Source: an uncultured Clostridia bacterium
Lineage (GTDB): Bacteria > Bacillota > Clostridia > Christensenellales > Borkfalkiaceae
Assembly (NCBI GenBank): GCA_934247935.1
Contig: CAKQKE010000004.1
Coordinates: 1 to 64,000 of the forward strand
Direction of reading: 5' to 3'
Length of the DNA stretch: 64,000 bases
In this document: piece after piece, positions 54,230 to 62,658 of the stretch
How positions within the stretch are numbered: the first letter of the stretch is position 1
Layout of the letters: every line of letters starts with the position of its first letter
Position numbers and translations under genes: made by a program
Notes under the pieces: model-generated
Database searches by the model: none
What the model was told of the DNA's origin: nothing
The model's input: the letters and a program-made list of their open reading frames with translations, nothing else

Positions 54230-55125
54230 TGGAATCGAACGTCGTTAATTTACAATTAAAATCAAAAGAGAAAAAACTGAACAGAACCACGGCTTTTGAT
54301 GTGATAGTCCTGATAGTATTCGTATTTTTTGCCGCTATATGCGTATATCCGTTTTTGCATATGCTGTTGATATCGTTTGCGAGCGAAGGAGACTACTACC
54401 GCGCCGATATTTTGGTTTTGCCGAGACATTTCAATTTAAAATCATACGAATTTATCCTTTTGCAAGGAAGAATAGGTTTTGCGTTTTTAGAAAGTATATT
54501 TATTTCGGCGGTTTATATAGTGTATACGCTGACTCTCACTTCGTTCGGAGCATATGCGCTTTCAAAGAAAAACATGCCCGGCAACAGAATATTTTTCATA
54601 TTCGTGCTTATTACCATGTTTTTCGGCGGAGGATTGATTCCGTTTTATCTCACGGTAAGAAGTCTGGGGCTTATCAACTCGTATTTTTCGGTAATAATTC
54701 CTTTCGGTATAAACGTGTTTTACATGATAATTTTAAGAAATTTTTTCCGGCAAGTACCCGAGGCTTTAATCGAATCGTGCAAACTGGACGGGGCGAGAGA
54801 GTTCGTTATATTCTGGTATATGGTAATGCCGCTTTCAAAAGCGGGACTTATCACGATAGGCTTGTTTTACTTTGTGGATAAATGGAACGACTGGTATTGG
54901 CCGTTGATGTTTATAATGAGCGAAGAAAAAAGCCCGCTCGCTTTGGAGATCCGCAACTTATTGACGGGAAATTCAAGCATAGATTACAGCGCGATAGACA
55001 AAACTTACCAAAAAGGCAAAGAAGCCGCAATGATAGTAATTTCGATATTGCCGATGCTCGGCATTATTCCGTTTTGTCAGAAGTTTTTGACAAAGGGCAT
55101 AATGGTCGGTTCGGTTAAAGAATAA
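54229..55125 (+). CDS. Carbohydrate ABC transporter permease, LplC/YtcP type
   Basis: A 298-residue permease, second half of the importer. Marks: VYPFLHMLLISFASEGDYYRADI near the start, FVLITMFFGGGLIPFYLTVRSLGLINS, the EAA loop EALIESCKLDGAREFVIFWYMVMPLSKAGL and a C-terminal LPMLGIIPFCQKFLTKGIMVGSVKE. The ATG at 54229 overlaps the stop of the first permease and has AGGGG upstream. Confidence 0.92.
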   Translation: MESNVVNLQLKSKEKKLNRTTAFDVIVLIVFVFFAAICVYPFLHMLLISFASEGDYYRADILVLPRHFNLKSYEFILLQGRIGFAFLESIFISAVYIVYTLTLTSFGAYALSKKNMPGNRIFFIFVLITMFFGGGLIPFYLTVRSLGLINSYFSVIIPFGINVFYMIILRNFFRQVPEALIESCKLDGAREFVIFWYMVMPLSKAGLITIGLFYFVDKWNDWYWPLMFIMSEEKSPLALEIRNLLTGNSSIDYSAIDKTYQKGKEAAMIVISILPMLGIIPFCQKFLTKGIMVGSVKE

Positions 55126-55160
55126 ATTTATTTAAAAATAAATGAAAAGGAGTAGAAACG

Positions 55161-56930
55161 ATGAAACACTTCAGTAAAATTATGGCACTTATTTTGTCCG
55201 TAATAATTTGTCTTTCCGTTACCGCTTGCGGTAAAAACGAAAAAGAAGACACGGGCGACCTTGTCGTCGCGCGTTGGGATATGTCGCAGGTAAACACTGC
55301 GAGAAAACGCCAGACGCCGCTTTACAAGGCGATTAAAGAGGCAACAGGTACCGACGTTACCGTAATGAGCATAAGCAACAACGCTTACGAAGACAAGTTG
55401 AATATGCTTTATGCGGCAAACGAATTGCCCGACATTTTCGTCTCCACAGTATGGGACACTCCGTCCGTTTACAGAAAGTGGATTAAAGACGGAGCGGTTG
55501 CAAACCTTTCAAAATACGTGACCGAAAAGGATTATCCCAATATTTACGCAAAACTTAAGCAATTCGAGTTTTTAAGCAAAACCATTACTTATGCGGGCGG
55601 AAGTCACTACGCTATACCGCTTACCAACATACCCATGCACGGCATGTATATAAGGACGGACTGGATTGAAAATCTCAACAACAAACTCGGCAGTATTTTG
55701 CAGGCTGAGGGAATAACCACCAAAGCAGAATACGAGGCAAATCCGTCGGCTTTTGAAGAATATAAATTCAAAACACCTCAGACGCTTACCGAGTTTTATC
55801 GTTTGGCTTATGCGTTTACCAATTACGACCCGGACGGCAACGGCAGCGACGATACTTACGGCTATTCGTGCTGTTCGAGGACGATGTGGTACAACAACTG
55901 GATTTTCGAGGCGATGAGCACAGGTACCGGCAAATACCACGATTCAACTTATTGGGGATTTGTCGACGACGGCAACGGCGGCGTTACCGCAAGTTGGGTA
56001 ACCGAGGGCAACAAACAAGCGGTTGCGTTTTTAAACAAACTTTATCAAGAAAAAATACTCGATCCCGACTATATAGTAAATTCCGAAAGCGATTGCAGAA
56101 CTTCGTTTATAAAGGGTAAAGTAGGAATGTATCTCGAAAACAACTACTACAATACCATTTTAGGGAATTTCATGGATACTTACGGCGTATCCATGGAAGA
56201 AGGTAAAAAGATGTTTACAATCATTTCCACGCCCGCCGGCGAATACGGTCAAAGCGGAACGAGAACCGACCCGGGATTCTGGCGCGGAGTTTGCATAAGC
56301 GGCAAAATGAGCAAAAAGAGAATTCAACGCGCTCTTAAATATCTTGATTACCTGATGAGTCCCGAGGCAGCCGAATTGTTTACTTACGGCATCGAAGGAG
56401 TACATTATAAAGTCGAAAACGGAGAAAGAGTAAGCCTTATGGGTAAAAATTCAAACGGATTTAATTATACGTTGGAAACTTACGATTACGCTTTCCCCTT
56501 GTCGTCTCTCGCTACGTGGAATTTCGCTTACAACAGCCCGTACGAATCGAACAGAGAAGAAATAGACGAGATATTCGCGGCGATTAAAAGCACGGCAAAA
56601 CGCGATATGTTCTGCATTTTGCAAACCGAAAACTATATGGAGTACGATTTAAGCGCGTCCAACAACGCTTGCGAGTATTTCGTAGGAATGATAAAAGACG
56701 GCAGTTTGTACAATTCTTCGTTGAAAAAAGGATTTAAAGTAGGTTTGAACGATTTTGACCAACTCACTTCCAAAAACGCTTACAACGCAAAATACAATTC
56801 GGAGTGGAACGATTTCTGCAACAAGTACAGAAAAAATTGGAAAGGGGATTTGATCGTATCCGAACTTGCCGCAAAATATCCTTCGGTAAGCAGTTATTAC
56901 GACAAATTATACGAAGAATTGAATAAATAA
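55161..56930 (+). CDS. Extracellular solute-binding lipoprotein (LplA-like)
   Basis: A 589-residue family 1-type solute-binding protein with lipobox SVTACGKN. Features: VARWDMSQVN, LPDIFVSTVWDTPSVYRKWIKDGAVANL, FYRLAYAFTNYDPDGNGSDDTYGY and KYLDYLMSPEAAELFTYGIEGVHYK. It delivers oligosaccharides to the two upstream permeases. The segment YDPDGNGSDDTYG resembles a calcium-binding loop found in this subgroup. AAAAGGAG precedes the ATG, 35 bp after the permease stop. Confidence 0.92.
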   Translation: MKHFSKIMALILSVIICLSVTACGKNEKEDTGDLVVARWDMSQVNTARKRQTPLYKAIKEATGTDVTVMSISNNAYEDKLNMLYAANELPDIFVSTVWDTPSVYRKWIKDGAVANLSKYVTEKDYPNIYAKLKQFEFLSKTITYAGGSHYAIPLTNIPMHGMYIRTDWIENLNNKLGSILQAEGITTKAEYEANPSAFEEYKFKTPQTLTEFYRLAYAFTNYDPDGNGSDDTYGYSCCSRTMWYNNWIFEAMSTGTGKYHDSTYWGFVDDGNGGVTASWVTEGNKQAVAFLNKLYQEKILDPDYIVNSESDCRTSFIKGKVGMYLENNYYNTILGNFMDTYGVSMEEGKKMFTIISTPAGEYGQSGTRTDPGFWRGVCISGKMSKKRIQRALKYLDYLMSPEAAELFTYGIEGVHYKVENGERVSLMGKNSNGFNYTLETYDYAFPLSSLATWNFAYNSPYESNREEIDEIFAAIKSTAKRDMFCILQTENYMEYDLSASNNACEYFVGMIKDGSLYNSSLKKGFKVGLNDFDQLTSKNAYNAKYNSEWNDFCNKYRKNWKGDLIVSELAAKYPSVSSYYDKLYEELNK

Positions 56931-56947
56931 CAACGGCGGGGGTAAAA

Positions 56948-58183
56948 ATGAAAAAATTATTGAAAATTTTACTTGCAACCATAATTACTTTGGGAATGTT
57001 CGGTATGCCGGCAAAGTTTGTCGGCGCAGCCGAAACGCCGACCTCAACGGTTGATTTAAGGTCGCAAGGACAAGGTGCAAACAACTGGTTTTATTGTTAC
57101 GGTTCTCCCGATAAATACTCTTTGATGCAGTACGGTGCGCAAGATTATATACCTACGGCTCACTGGTACGGCGCGGAAATAAATCAATATATAACCGACG
57201 TGGTGGTAAACCCCGGCATGAGAACGGGTACGCTGCTTATCTGGGTGGCTGAATTCGACGGCGAAATAGAGATTACAGGCTCGGTAAGAAAATGCTGGGC
57301 GGGCGGCGACGGATTCGACGTTGATATTTCGATAGCAAACAAAAGCGTTTTTAAATATACTTTCGGGTATAACGAAGAAGAGCAAACCCTTTCCGACGCT
57401 ACGTCAACAGTGAAAAAGGGCGATAAAGTAATGTTTTACGTCGAAAGCGGCAAATGTTTCAACAACGGCTACGACGGAGTAGTTTATGACGTAAACATAA
57501 ACTGGCTTTCTTATACGGGTACAAAACTCGGTAAACAAGAGATAAAAAACAGTCTTGACAACCTTACCGACAGTTATATCGAAGTACTCGGTGTAAACAT
57601 TGTCAAGCAAGATAATTTCGACGGCAAGTTCACTACAAGTTACGTTGACCCGTCCAAAGAAAAAGGTTCGTCAAAAGGTGAAAAAATTCTGTCCGAATAC
57701 GATTTTAAAAGAGATTTTTCAAACAAACAAGGTTATCGCGGCTGGTATTATTTATACGGCGACACATCGGGCAAACTTTACCCGATGACTTACAACGAAA
57801 CCGTGGGTATGTACAGGGGAGCGGACTTCTGGTCGAGAATTTCAATTCACGACAATATCCCCGGACTAAATACCGAAACGGTTATCGGTTTTAAAGCACC
57901 TGAAAAATGCAAAGCGAAAGTAAGCGTTTCCATTTTTCGCAATCCGCCCGACGGATATAAAAGCGGACAGGACGGCGTGTGGTTTTTCGGATTTAAAAAC
58001 AAATTCGGCAGCGGAGATTCGCTTTTGTTTTCAGAGCAGGTTGTAGACAGTGAATATACTTTGCATACGTTTGAGTTTACCGCGCAAGTAAACGGCGGGG
58101 ATATGTTGTATTTTGCATTAAACGCAAACAACAATCAAAACAACGACAACTGCGTAATAAGTATTAACATAAAACTTTCTTAA
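56948..58183 (+). CDS. Secreted protein with two tandem beta-type domains, function unknown
   Basis: A 411-residue protein with a cleavable signal peptide (FGMPAKFVGAAE). Two related domains follow: STVDLRSQGQGANNWFYCYG ... AHWYGAEI (about 35-200) and EYDFKRDFSNKQGYRGWYYLYG ... MYRGADFW (about 240-411), each ending with a pattern like KGDKVMFYVESGK or NGGDMLYFALNA. The shape suggests a carbohydrate-binding jelly roll, as in proteins linked to arabinan or xylan loci; I do not recognise a named family. It starts 17 bp after the binding-protein gene and belongs to the same operon. Confidence 0.75.
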   Translation: MKKLLKILLATIITLGMFGMPAKFVGAAETPTSTVDLRSQGQGANNWFYCYGSPDKYSLMQYGAQDYIPTAHWYGAEINQYITDVVVNPGMRTGTLLIWVAEFDGEIEITGSVRKCWAGGDGFDVDISIANKSVFKYTFGYNEEEQTLSDATSTVKKGDKVMFYVESGKCFNNGYDGVVYDVNINWLSYTGTKLGKQEIKNSLDNLTDSYIEVLGVNIVKQDNFDGKFTTSYVDPSKEKGSSKGEKILSEYDFKRDFSNKQGYRGWYYLYGDTSGKLYPMTYNETVGMYRGADFWSRISIHDNIPGLNTETVIGFKAPEKCKAKVSVSIFRNPPDGYKSGQDGVWFFGFKNKFGSGDSLLFSEQVVDSEYTLHTFEFTAQVNGGDMLYFALNANNNQNNDNCVISINIKLS

Positions 58184-58192
58184 GAGGTAAAA

Positions 58193-60190
58193 ATGAAGAG
58201 AATTATATCGATTATGTTGACGGCAATTTTTGCGCTCGGCTGTTTTTCCGGGTGCGGTAAAAAAACTACAAGCGAAAAAATCACTGTGAGTTTTGCCGAA
58301 AAAGACGGCAAAAGCGTACAAAATTTAAAGAAAATAGATTTGTTTACTTCCGACTGGACGTGGGTGGGTACAGCCCCCGGTACAATCGACGAGGATATTT
58401 TGTCCATCGTACCCGCAATGAAAGATTTAAACACCGAAAGTCACCGTTTCGGCATGGGAATAGGCACGGGATACAACAGTTTAGGCTATTATATCGGCCA
58501 CGAGTCGGACGGCTCTGACGAAAGAGAATATTCGTCCACGTTGAGACTTGTAAACGAATTTAAAAAGAACGACGTTCAACCTTATTTCGCAATATGCTAT
58601 TGTCCGGATTACGCCCGTGTGCAAGGCACGTGGAAAAGCGTGCCCGACGCGACAAAATACGAAACGTTTTGTCGTAATCTCGTAAACGTAATGAAAAACA
58701 ACGACATAAACGGCATTTACGAAATCGGCAACGAGCCCGACAATGCACAATTTTTCAGCGGAGACTGGGCGGATTACGTAAAGACTTATATTGCGGGCAG
58801 CAAAGGCGTGCGCGCAGCCGATGAAGATGCGGTTCTGGTCGGTATGTCTGCCGCATGGATGAAAAATCTGGGTTCTAAACAAAGAACGTACACGGTAAAC
58901 GGAAACACAAAAACCATGACCGACCTTGCGTATTTTATCGAAAGAACTTATGATAATTATCTTCCCGACGCGCTTTCATGGCACTATTACGGTCAGAACG
59001 GCGAACTCGAAAACCTGGGAGAAGATAGTTTTTCGTCTTACTTAAAGGTGTACAGAGACGAACTCAACAAATACACTAAAAACGGTTATACAAATCTCGA
59101 AACGGTGCAGACTCACTTAAACGAATTCAACGTATTTATCGCTTTTTCAACCGAAAAATATATGTATTCGGCACTTGTGCCCGAGGTGTATCGTTCTATA
59201 CAAAGTTTGTTAAGCGCAACCGACGTTACAAGCGTAAACTGGGCTGCTTTGGCAGGCGAAAAGAGCGACGGTCTTTCTTATGAACTTATCAATTCGCTTT
59301 CTTACGAGCGTTATCCCGCGTTTTACGCATTGTGGAGTTTCGGCAGATTGCCGGTCGATAAAGTAAAAACCGACATCAAGGCAAAAGACATTATCTCTTA
59401 TGCAGGCGTTGACGACGGTCGCGCGGGTGTTATTCTTTGCAACAATTCAGATAAGTCGAGGGTTTTAAGCGTTCAACTTAAAGATATTCCTTTTGCAAAA
59501 GCAAACGCCACGGCTTATTTAATCGACGATACGCACAAAACGTATTCTTCGTCAAACGTGCCTTACGTTTTCGCTAAAAACGACAATGTAGATACTAAAA
59601 AAGGCTTGTATTTAAACGTTGAATTGCAACCCGACGCAACGGTTTACGTTGAACTCAATAATGCCGACGGAACAAAAACCGACACCGAATATATGCAAGA
59701 TTTCGGCGAATACGTAAGGGCGGATTACTGGTATGCACAAAGGTCGGACAATGCGCCTTATGCCGACGTTCATCAAAGAAGTTTAGCGACGTATCTCGGC
59801 ATGTGCGACAATGCGGAAGGTAAAACTGCGGCAAGTGTACTTTTAAAGAACTTAAAGAAAGATTCTTTTAAAATGAATTACGAAGTTTACGGTAATCCCG
59901 TCTCATCAAAAGACGCGGCTTTGGGCTTCAGAATCGACTATAAAACCGCAAGCGGAGAATGGAGTAATTCCACATTCTATTACATCGACGGATTCAGTAA
60001 AAACATAGGATTGCCTTTCTTCGACGGAAAAGAGGCGATGAATAAAAGAAGCATCGGTTACAACCTTAAAGGCGAGTATACGCTTGACGTAAAAACCGCC
60101 GCACCGCAAGATTGGACGGGCGAAATAAGAATAAGTTACGTAATGCAAAATTGCGGAAACGGAGCGACTGCGAAATTTATGGTAAAGTAA
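58193..60190 (+). CDS. Lipoprotein glycoside hydrolase, clan GH-A (GH39-like)
   Basis: A 665-residue lipoprotein (lipobox FSGCGKK). A TIM-barrel glycosidase is recognised by GIYEIGNEPDNAQFF (acid/base Glu near 181) and VQTHLNEFNVFIAFS (nucleophile Glu near 311), with VQPYFAICYCPDYARVQGTWKS and SWHYYGQNGE between. This fits GH39 (beta-xylosidase) or a close GH-A family. A beta domain (GVILCNNSDKSRVLSV) and a C-terminal sandwich follow. It is anchored outside and probably trims xylan or arabinoxylan chains. It starts 9 bp after the preceding stop. Confidence 0.82.
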   Translation: MKRIISIMLTAIFALGCFSGCGKKTTSEKITVSFAEKDGKSVQNLKKIDLFTSDWTWVGTAPGTIDEDILSIVPAMKDLNTESHRFGMGIGTGYNSLGYYIGHESDGSDEREYSSTLRLVNEFKKNDVQPYFAICYCPDYARVQGTWKSVPDATKYETFCRNLVNVMKNNDINGIYEIGNEPDNAQFFSGDWADYVKTYIAGSKGVRAADEDAVLVGMSAAWMKNLGSKQRTYTVNGNTKTMTDLAYFIERTYDNYLPDALSWHYYGQNGELENLGEDSFSSYLKVYRDELNKYTKNGYTNLETVQTHLNEFNVFIAFSTEKYMYSALVPEVYRSIQSLLSATDVTSVNWAALAGEKSDGLSYELINSLSYERYPAFYALWSFGRLPVDKVKTDIKAKDIISYAGVDDGRAGVILCNNSDKSRVLSVQLKDIPFAKANATAYLIDDTHKTYSSSNVPYVFAKNDNVDTKKGLYLNVELQPDATVYVELNNADGTKTDTEYMQDFGEYVRADYWYAQRSDNAPYADVHQRSLATYLGMCDNAEGKTAASVLLKNLKKDSFKMNYEVYGNPVSSKDAALGFRIDYKTASGEWSNSTFYYIDGFSKNIGLPFFDGKEAMNKRSIGYNLKGEYTLDVKTAAPQDWTGEIRISYVMQNCGNGATAKFMVK

Positions 60191-60227
60191 AATTTGCCTA
60201 AAAATAAAAAAAAGGAAGAGGGAAAAA

Positions 60228-62468
60228 ATGAAAAGGAAAATCAGTTTTTTTGTAACTTTTGTACTGGCGGTTTGTTTAATCGCCACATCGCTTTGCATTG
60301 TTTCGGATAAAACGGTAAAAGCCGCCGAACAAGAGCAAACAAACGCATTTTTTACTCAAACGGCGGCAGAGGGCGATTATTCGTCATTAAAAACCGTACC
60401 CGCTTATCAGGGTGAAAATTCGTTTTTCGTAAAAAACGGTAAGTATAACGGCGCGTATTTATTGACCGACGGCAAAGGTAATTGGTCGGCTGACGGAGTA
60501 AGTACGGAAGTCAAGGCGCAAGCAGGTAATAAATTTATCCCGGGCGCAAAAGGCGTAACTCTCGAGTGGAGAGCCGCTAAATCGGGCACGGTATCGTTTA
60601 AAGGACTCGTTTACAACGGTTTGGCGTATGAAAACGCAGATATGAGCGCATACGGAGTGCAAAACCGCGAACAAACCGAAAGTCAACGCGCAAGCCTTAC
60701 TTTAAGCGTATATTTGTACACGGCAAACAAGAAGTTGACGCTTTTGTATAAAAACGCTTTCAATAACGATTTCGCGCTTTTTGCCGACGGAAACGAGTAT
60801 TGCGTATCCGAGGGAGATAGTTTTGTGTTTACGGTTGAAAGCGAAAATGCCGACGAATACGTTTATATGTATCTCGGCGCGCAAACGGGCGATTCTCTCG
60901 CAAAATACGATTTTATAAGCGAATCGACTTATGTCGACGGAAATATCGCCGACATCTCGGCAAACGGAAATTATTTGAGATTCAGCAACGAATTTCCGCA
61001 AAGACAAGCAGATGGTGAAAAGGGCTTGTATTTCGAGGGTTGGTCCAATGCCAACGGCAACAACATTTCAAAAAGTTTCTTATACAGCCCCATGTACGTT
61101 ACCGAAGATTTTACAGACAGGCTCACCGACTTCTCGGTAATAATGAACTTCACGCTCGACGCGGGCGAAAGTTGGCAATATCTGTTGTCTACCACTTCGG
61201 ATATAAAAAATAAAGACGGTTTTGCCATAAGAACGGAATCTATGGGCGCGACCGATGACGGAAGAAGCAAATACGCTTTAAAACTTTGCTTGTATGACAG
61301 CAGAGAATTGGGCGGCGACAGTTTCTATTTTACCGATAACGCATGGGTGTTGGATTTGGTTTCGGGCAGTAAGTACGAAATGATTTTAAACGTTTCCACG
61401 ACCGAGCGCAAAGCCGAAATGTTTGTTTACGGCGAGTATGCAAACGGTTGGGTAGGCAGAAATAAATGTACGGTTTCGATAAGCGAAAGTTGGTCCATGA
61501 ACAACAGCGGCAACGGCGTCGACACGTACGGAAACGGCATGACCGTGGGTGCGGAAGACGAAGCGGGTAAAGAAGGCTTTAAAGGATGGATTTCCAGCTT
61601 GTCCGTTTATAATTATTTGCAAACGGTCACCGAATGTACTTCGACTCCGGTTTTATCCACGACGACGGTGACGGAATTGCCCGCCGATTTAAAAGCGGCA
61701 TACAAAGACACTCAAACCGGAATTTTGGCAAATCTCAACGAAAGCGGCAATCAAATCGAATTGGTTACCGATAAATCTACCGTTGTGTACGCTACCGCAA
61801 ACTGGAAAGAAGTAATTTACGACGGAGCGGCTTATTACGCTTTGGGTACTATAAAAGCAGACGGAGTGAAATATTCTTCTTGCTTTATAAAGGCTGAAAT
61901 AAACGCATATTGCGTAAAACTCATTCACGACGGCGCATATGTCGGATATCTCACTTGCGCAAACAACGGCGAAGGTAAGATTGCAAAACCGCAGTCGGTC
62001 GACGGAATCAGCGACGATTACGATTTGTCTTTCTATGCCGACGAAGCACTTAACACAGAGTTCGATTTCGATACGGCAATAACTGAAAATAAGAGCATAT
62101 ACGTAGGTACGACGCTTAAACAATATACCATTACTTACGTACTCGACGGCGGTGTAAACAGCGACGCAAACCCCGCAACTTACAACAAGGACAGCGGCGA
62201 AATCGAGTTTGCAGACCCCGCAAAAGAGGGTTATACTTTTGACGGCTGGTATCTTGACGATACCGTTAAAATCACGTTCCTCGATTCGTCCAAAAAGGAA
62301 AACGTAACTCTTTACGCGAGATGGACTAAAAACGCAGACTCCGAAGATTCGGGCGATTCGGGCAAAAGCGGTTGCTTCTCGGGCATATCGGGAGTAAGCG
62401 GCGGAATATTGCTTATCTGTGCCGCAGGTATCGCATTTGCATTTAAGAAAAGACGCGAAGAAAACTAA
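60228..62468 (+). CDS. LamG/InlB surface protein with C-terminal Gly-Cys anchor
   Basis: A 746-residue protein: signal peptide (IATSLCIVSDKTVKAAEQ), an N-terminal beta domain, a LamG-like domain (about 245-465; YLRFSNEFPQRQADGEKGLY ... GWISSLSVYNYLQ), a linker, an InlB B-repeat (YTITYVLDGGVNSDANPATY ... TFDGWYLDDT ... VTLYARW, about 630-700), an acidic Ser/Gly linker, then GCFSGISG, a membrane helix and FKKRREEN. The tail matches that of the esterase at 46801-49647. It is a probable polysaccharide-binding surface protein of the locus. GGAAGAGGG precedes the ATG. Confidence 0.82.
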   Translation: MKRKISFFVTFVLAVCLIATSLCIVSDKTVKAAEQEQTNAFFTQTAAEGDYSSLKTVPAYQGENSFFVKNGKYNGAYLLTDGKGNWSADGVSTEVKAQAGNKFIPGAKGVTLEWRAAKSGTVSFKGLVYNGLAYENADMSAYGVQNREQTESQRASLTLSVYLYTANKKLTLLYKNAFNNDFALFADGNEYCVSEGDSFVFTVESENADEYVYMYLGAQTGDSLAKYDFISESTYVDGNIADISANGNYLRFSNEFPQRQADGEKGLYFEGWSNANGNNISKSFLYSPMYVTEDFTDRLTDFSVIMNFTLDAGESWQYLLSTTSDIKNKDGFAIRTESMGATDDGRSKYALKLCLYDSRELGGDSFYFTDNAWVLDLVSGSKYEMILNVSTTERKAEMFVYGEYANGWVGRNKCTVSISESWSMNNSGNGVDTYGNGMTVGAEDEAGKEGFKGWISSLSVYNYLQTVTECTSTPVLSTTTVTELPADLKAAYKDTQTGILANLNESGNQIELVTDKSTVVYATANWKEVIYDGAAYYALGTIKADGVKYSSCFIKAEINAYCVKLIHDGAYVGYLTCANNGEGKIAKPQSVDGISDDYDLSFYADEALNTEFDFDTAITENKSIYVGTTLKQYTITYVLDGGVNSDANPATYNKDSGEIEFADPAKEGYTFDGWYLDDTVKITFLDSSKKENVTLYARWTKNADSEDSGDSGKSGCFSGISGVSGGILLICAAGIAFAFKKRREEN

Positions 62469-62524
62469 TTGCGTATTATAAAAGAAGAATAAATTACAGG
62501 TGCTTTATAAAAGCAAAAAACTTG

Positions 62525-62624
62525 TCGGCAAAACCTGATTTTGCCGAAATCTGAACAATAAAATCGAAGGCTTATGCTGCCCGCATTGTTAAAAATTATT
62601 CAACTGCGGGAAAAGCATAGGCTT
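62525..62624 (+). terminator. Two hairpins between the LamG and GH51 genes
   Basis: TCGGCAAAA/TTTTGCCGA (62525-62547, 5-nt loop) is followed by a long stem in which AAGGCTTATGCT...CCGCA (62567-62585) pairs imperfectly with TGCGGG...AGCATAGGCTT (62605-62624). Neither has a strong T tract, so they may be a processing or attenuation site rather than a full stop. Confidence 0.5.
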
Positions 62625-62658
62625 TCCTTTTAGAAAAACAACGAAAAGGAAGAAAAAA

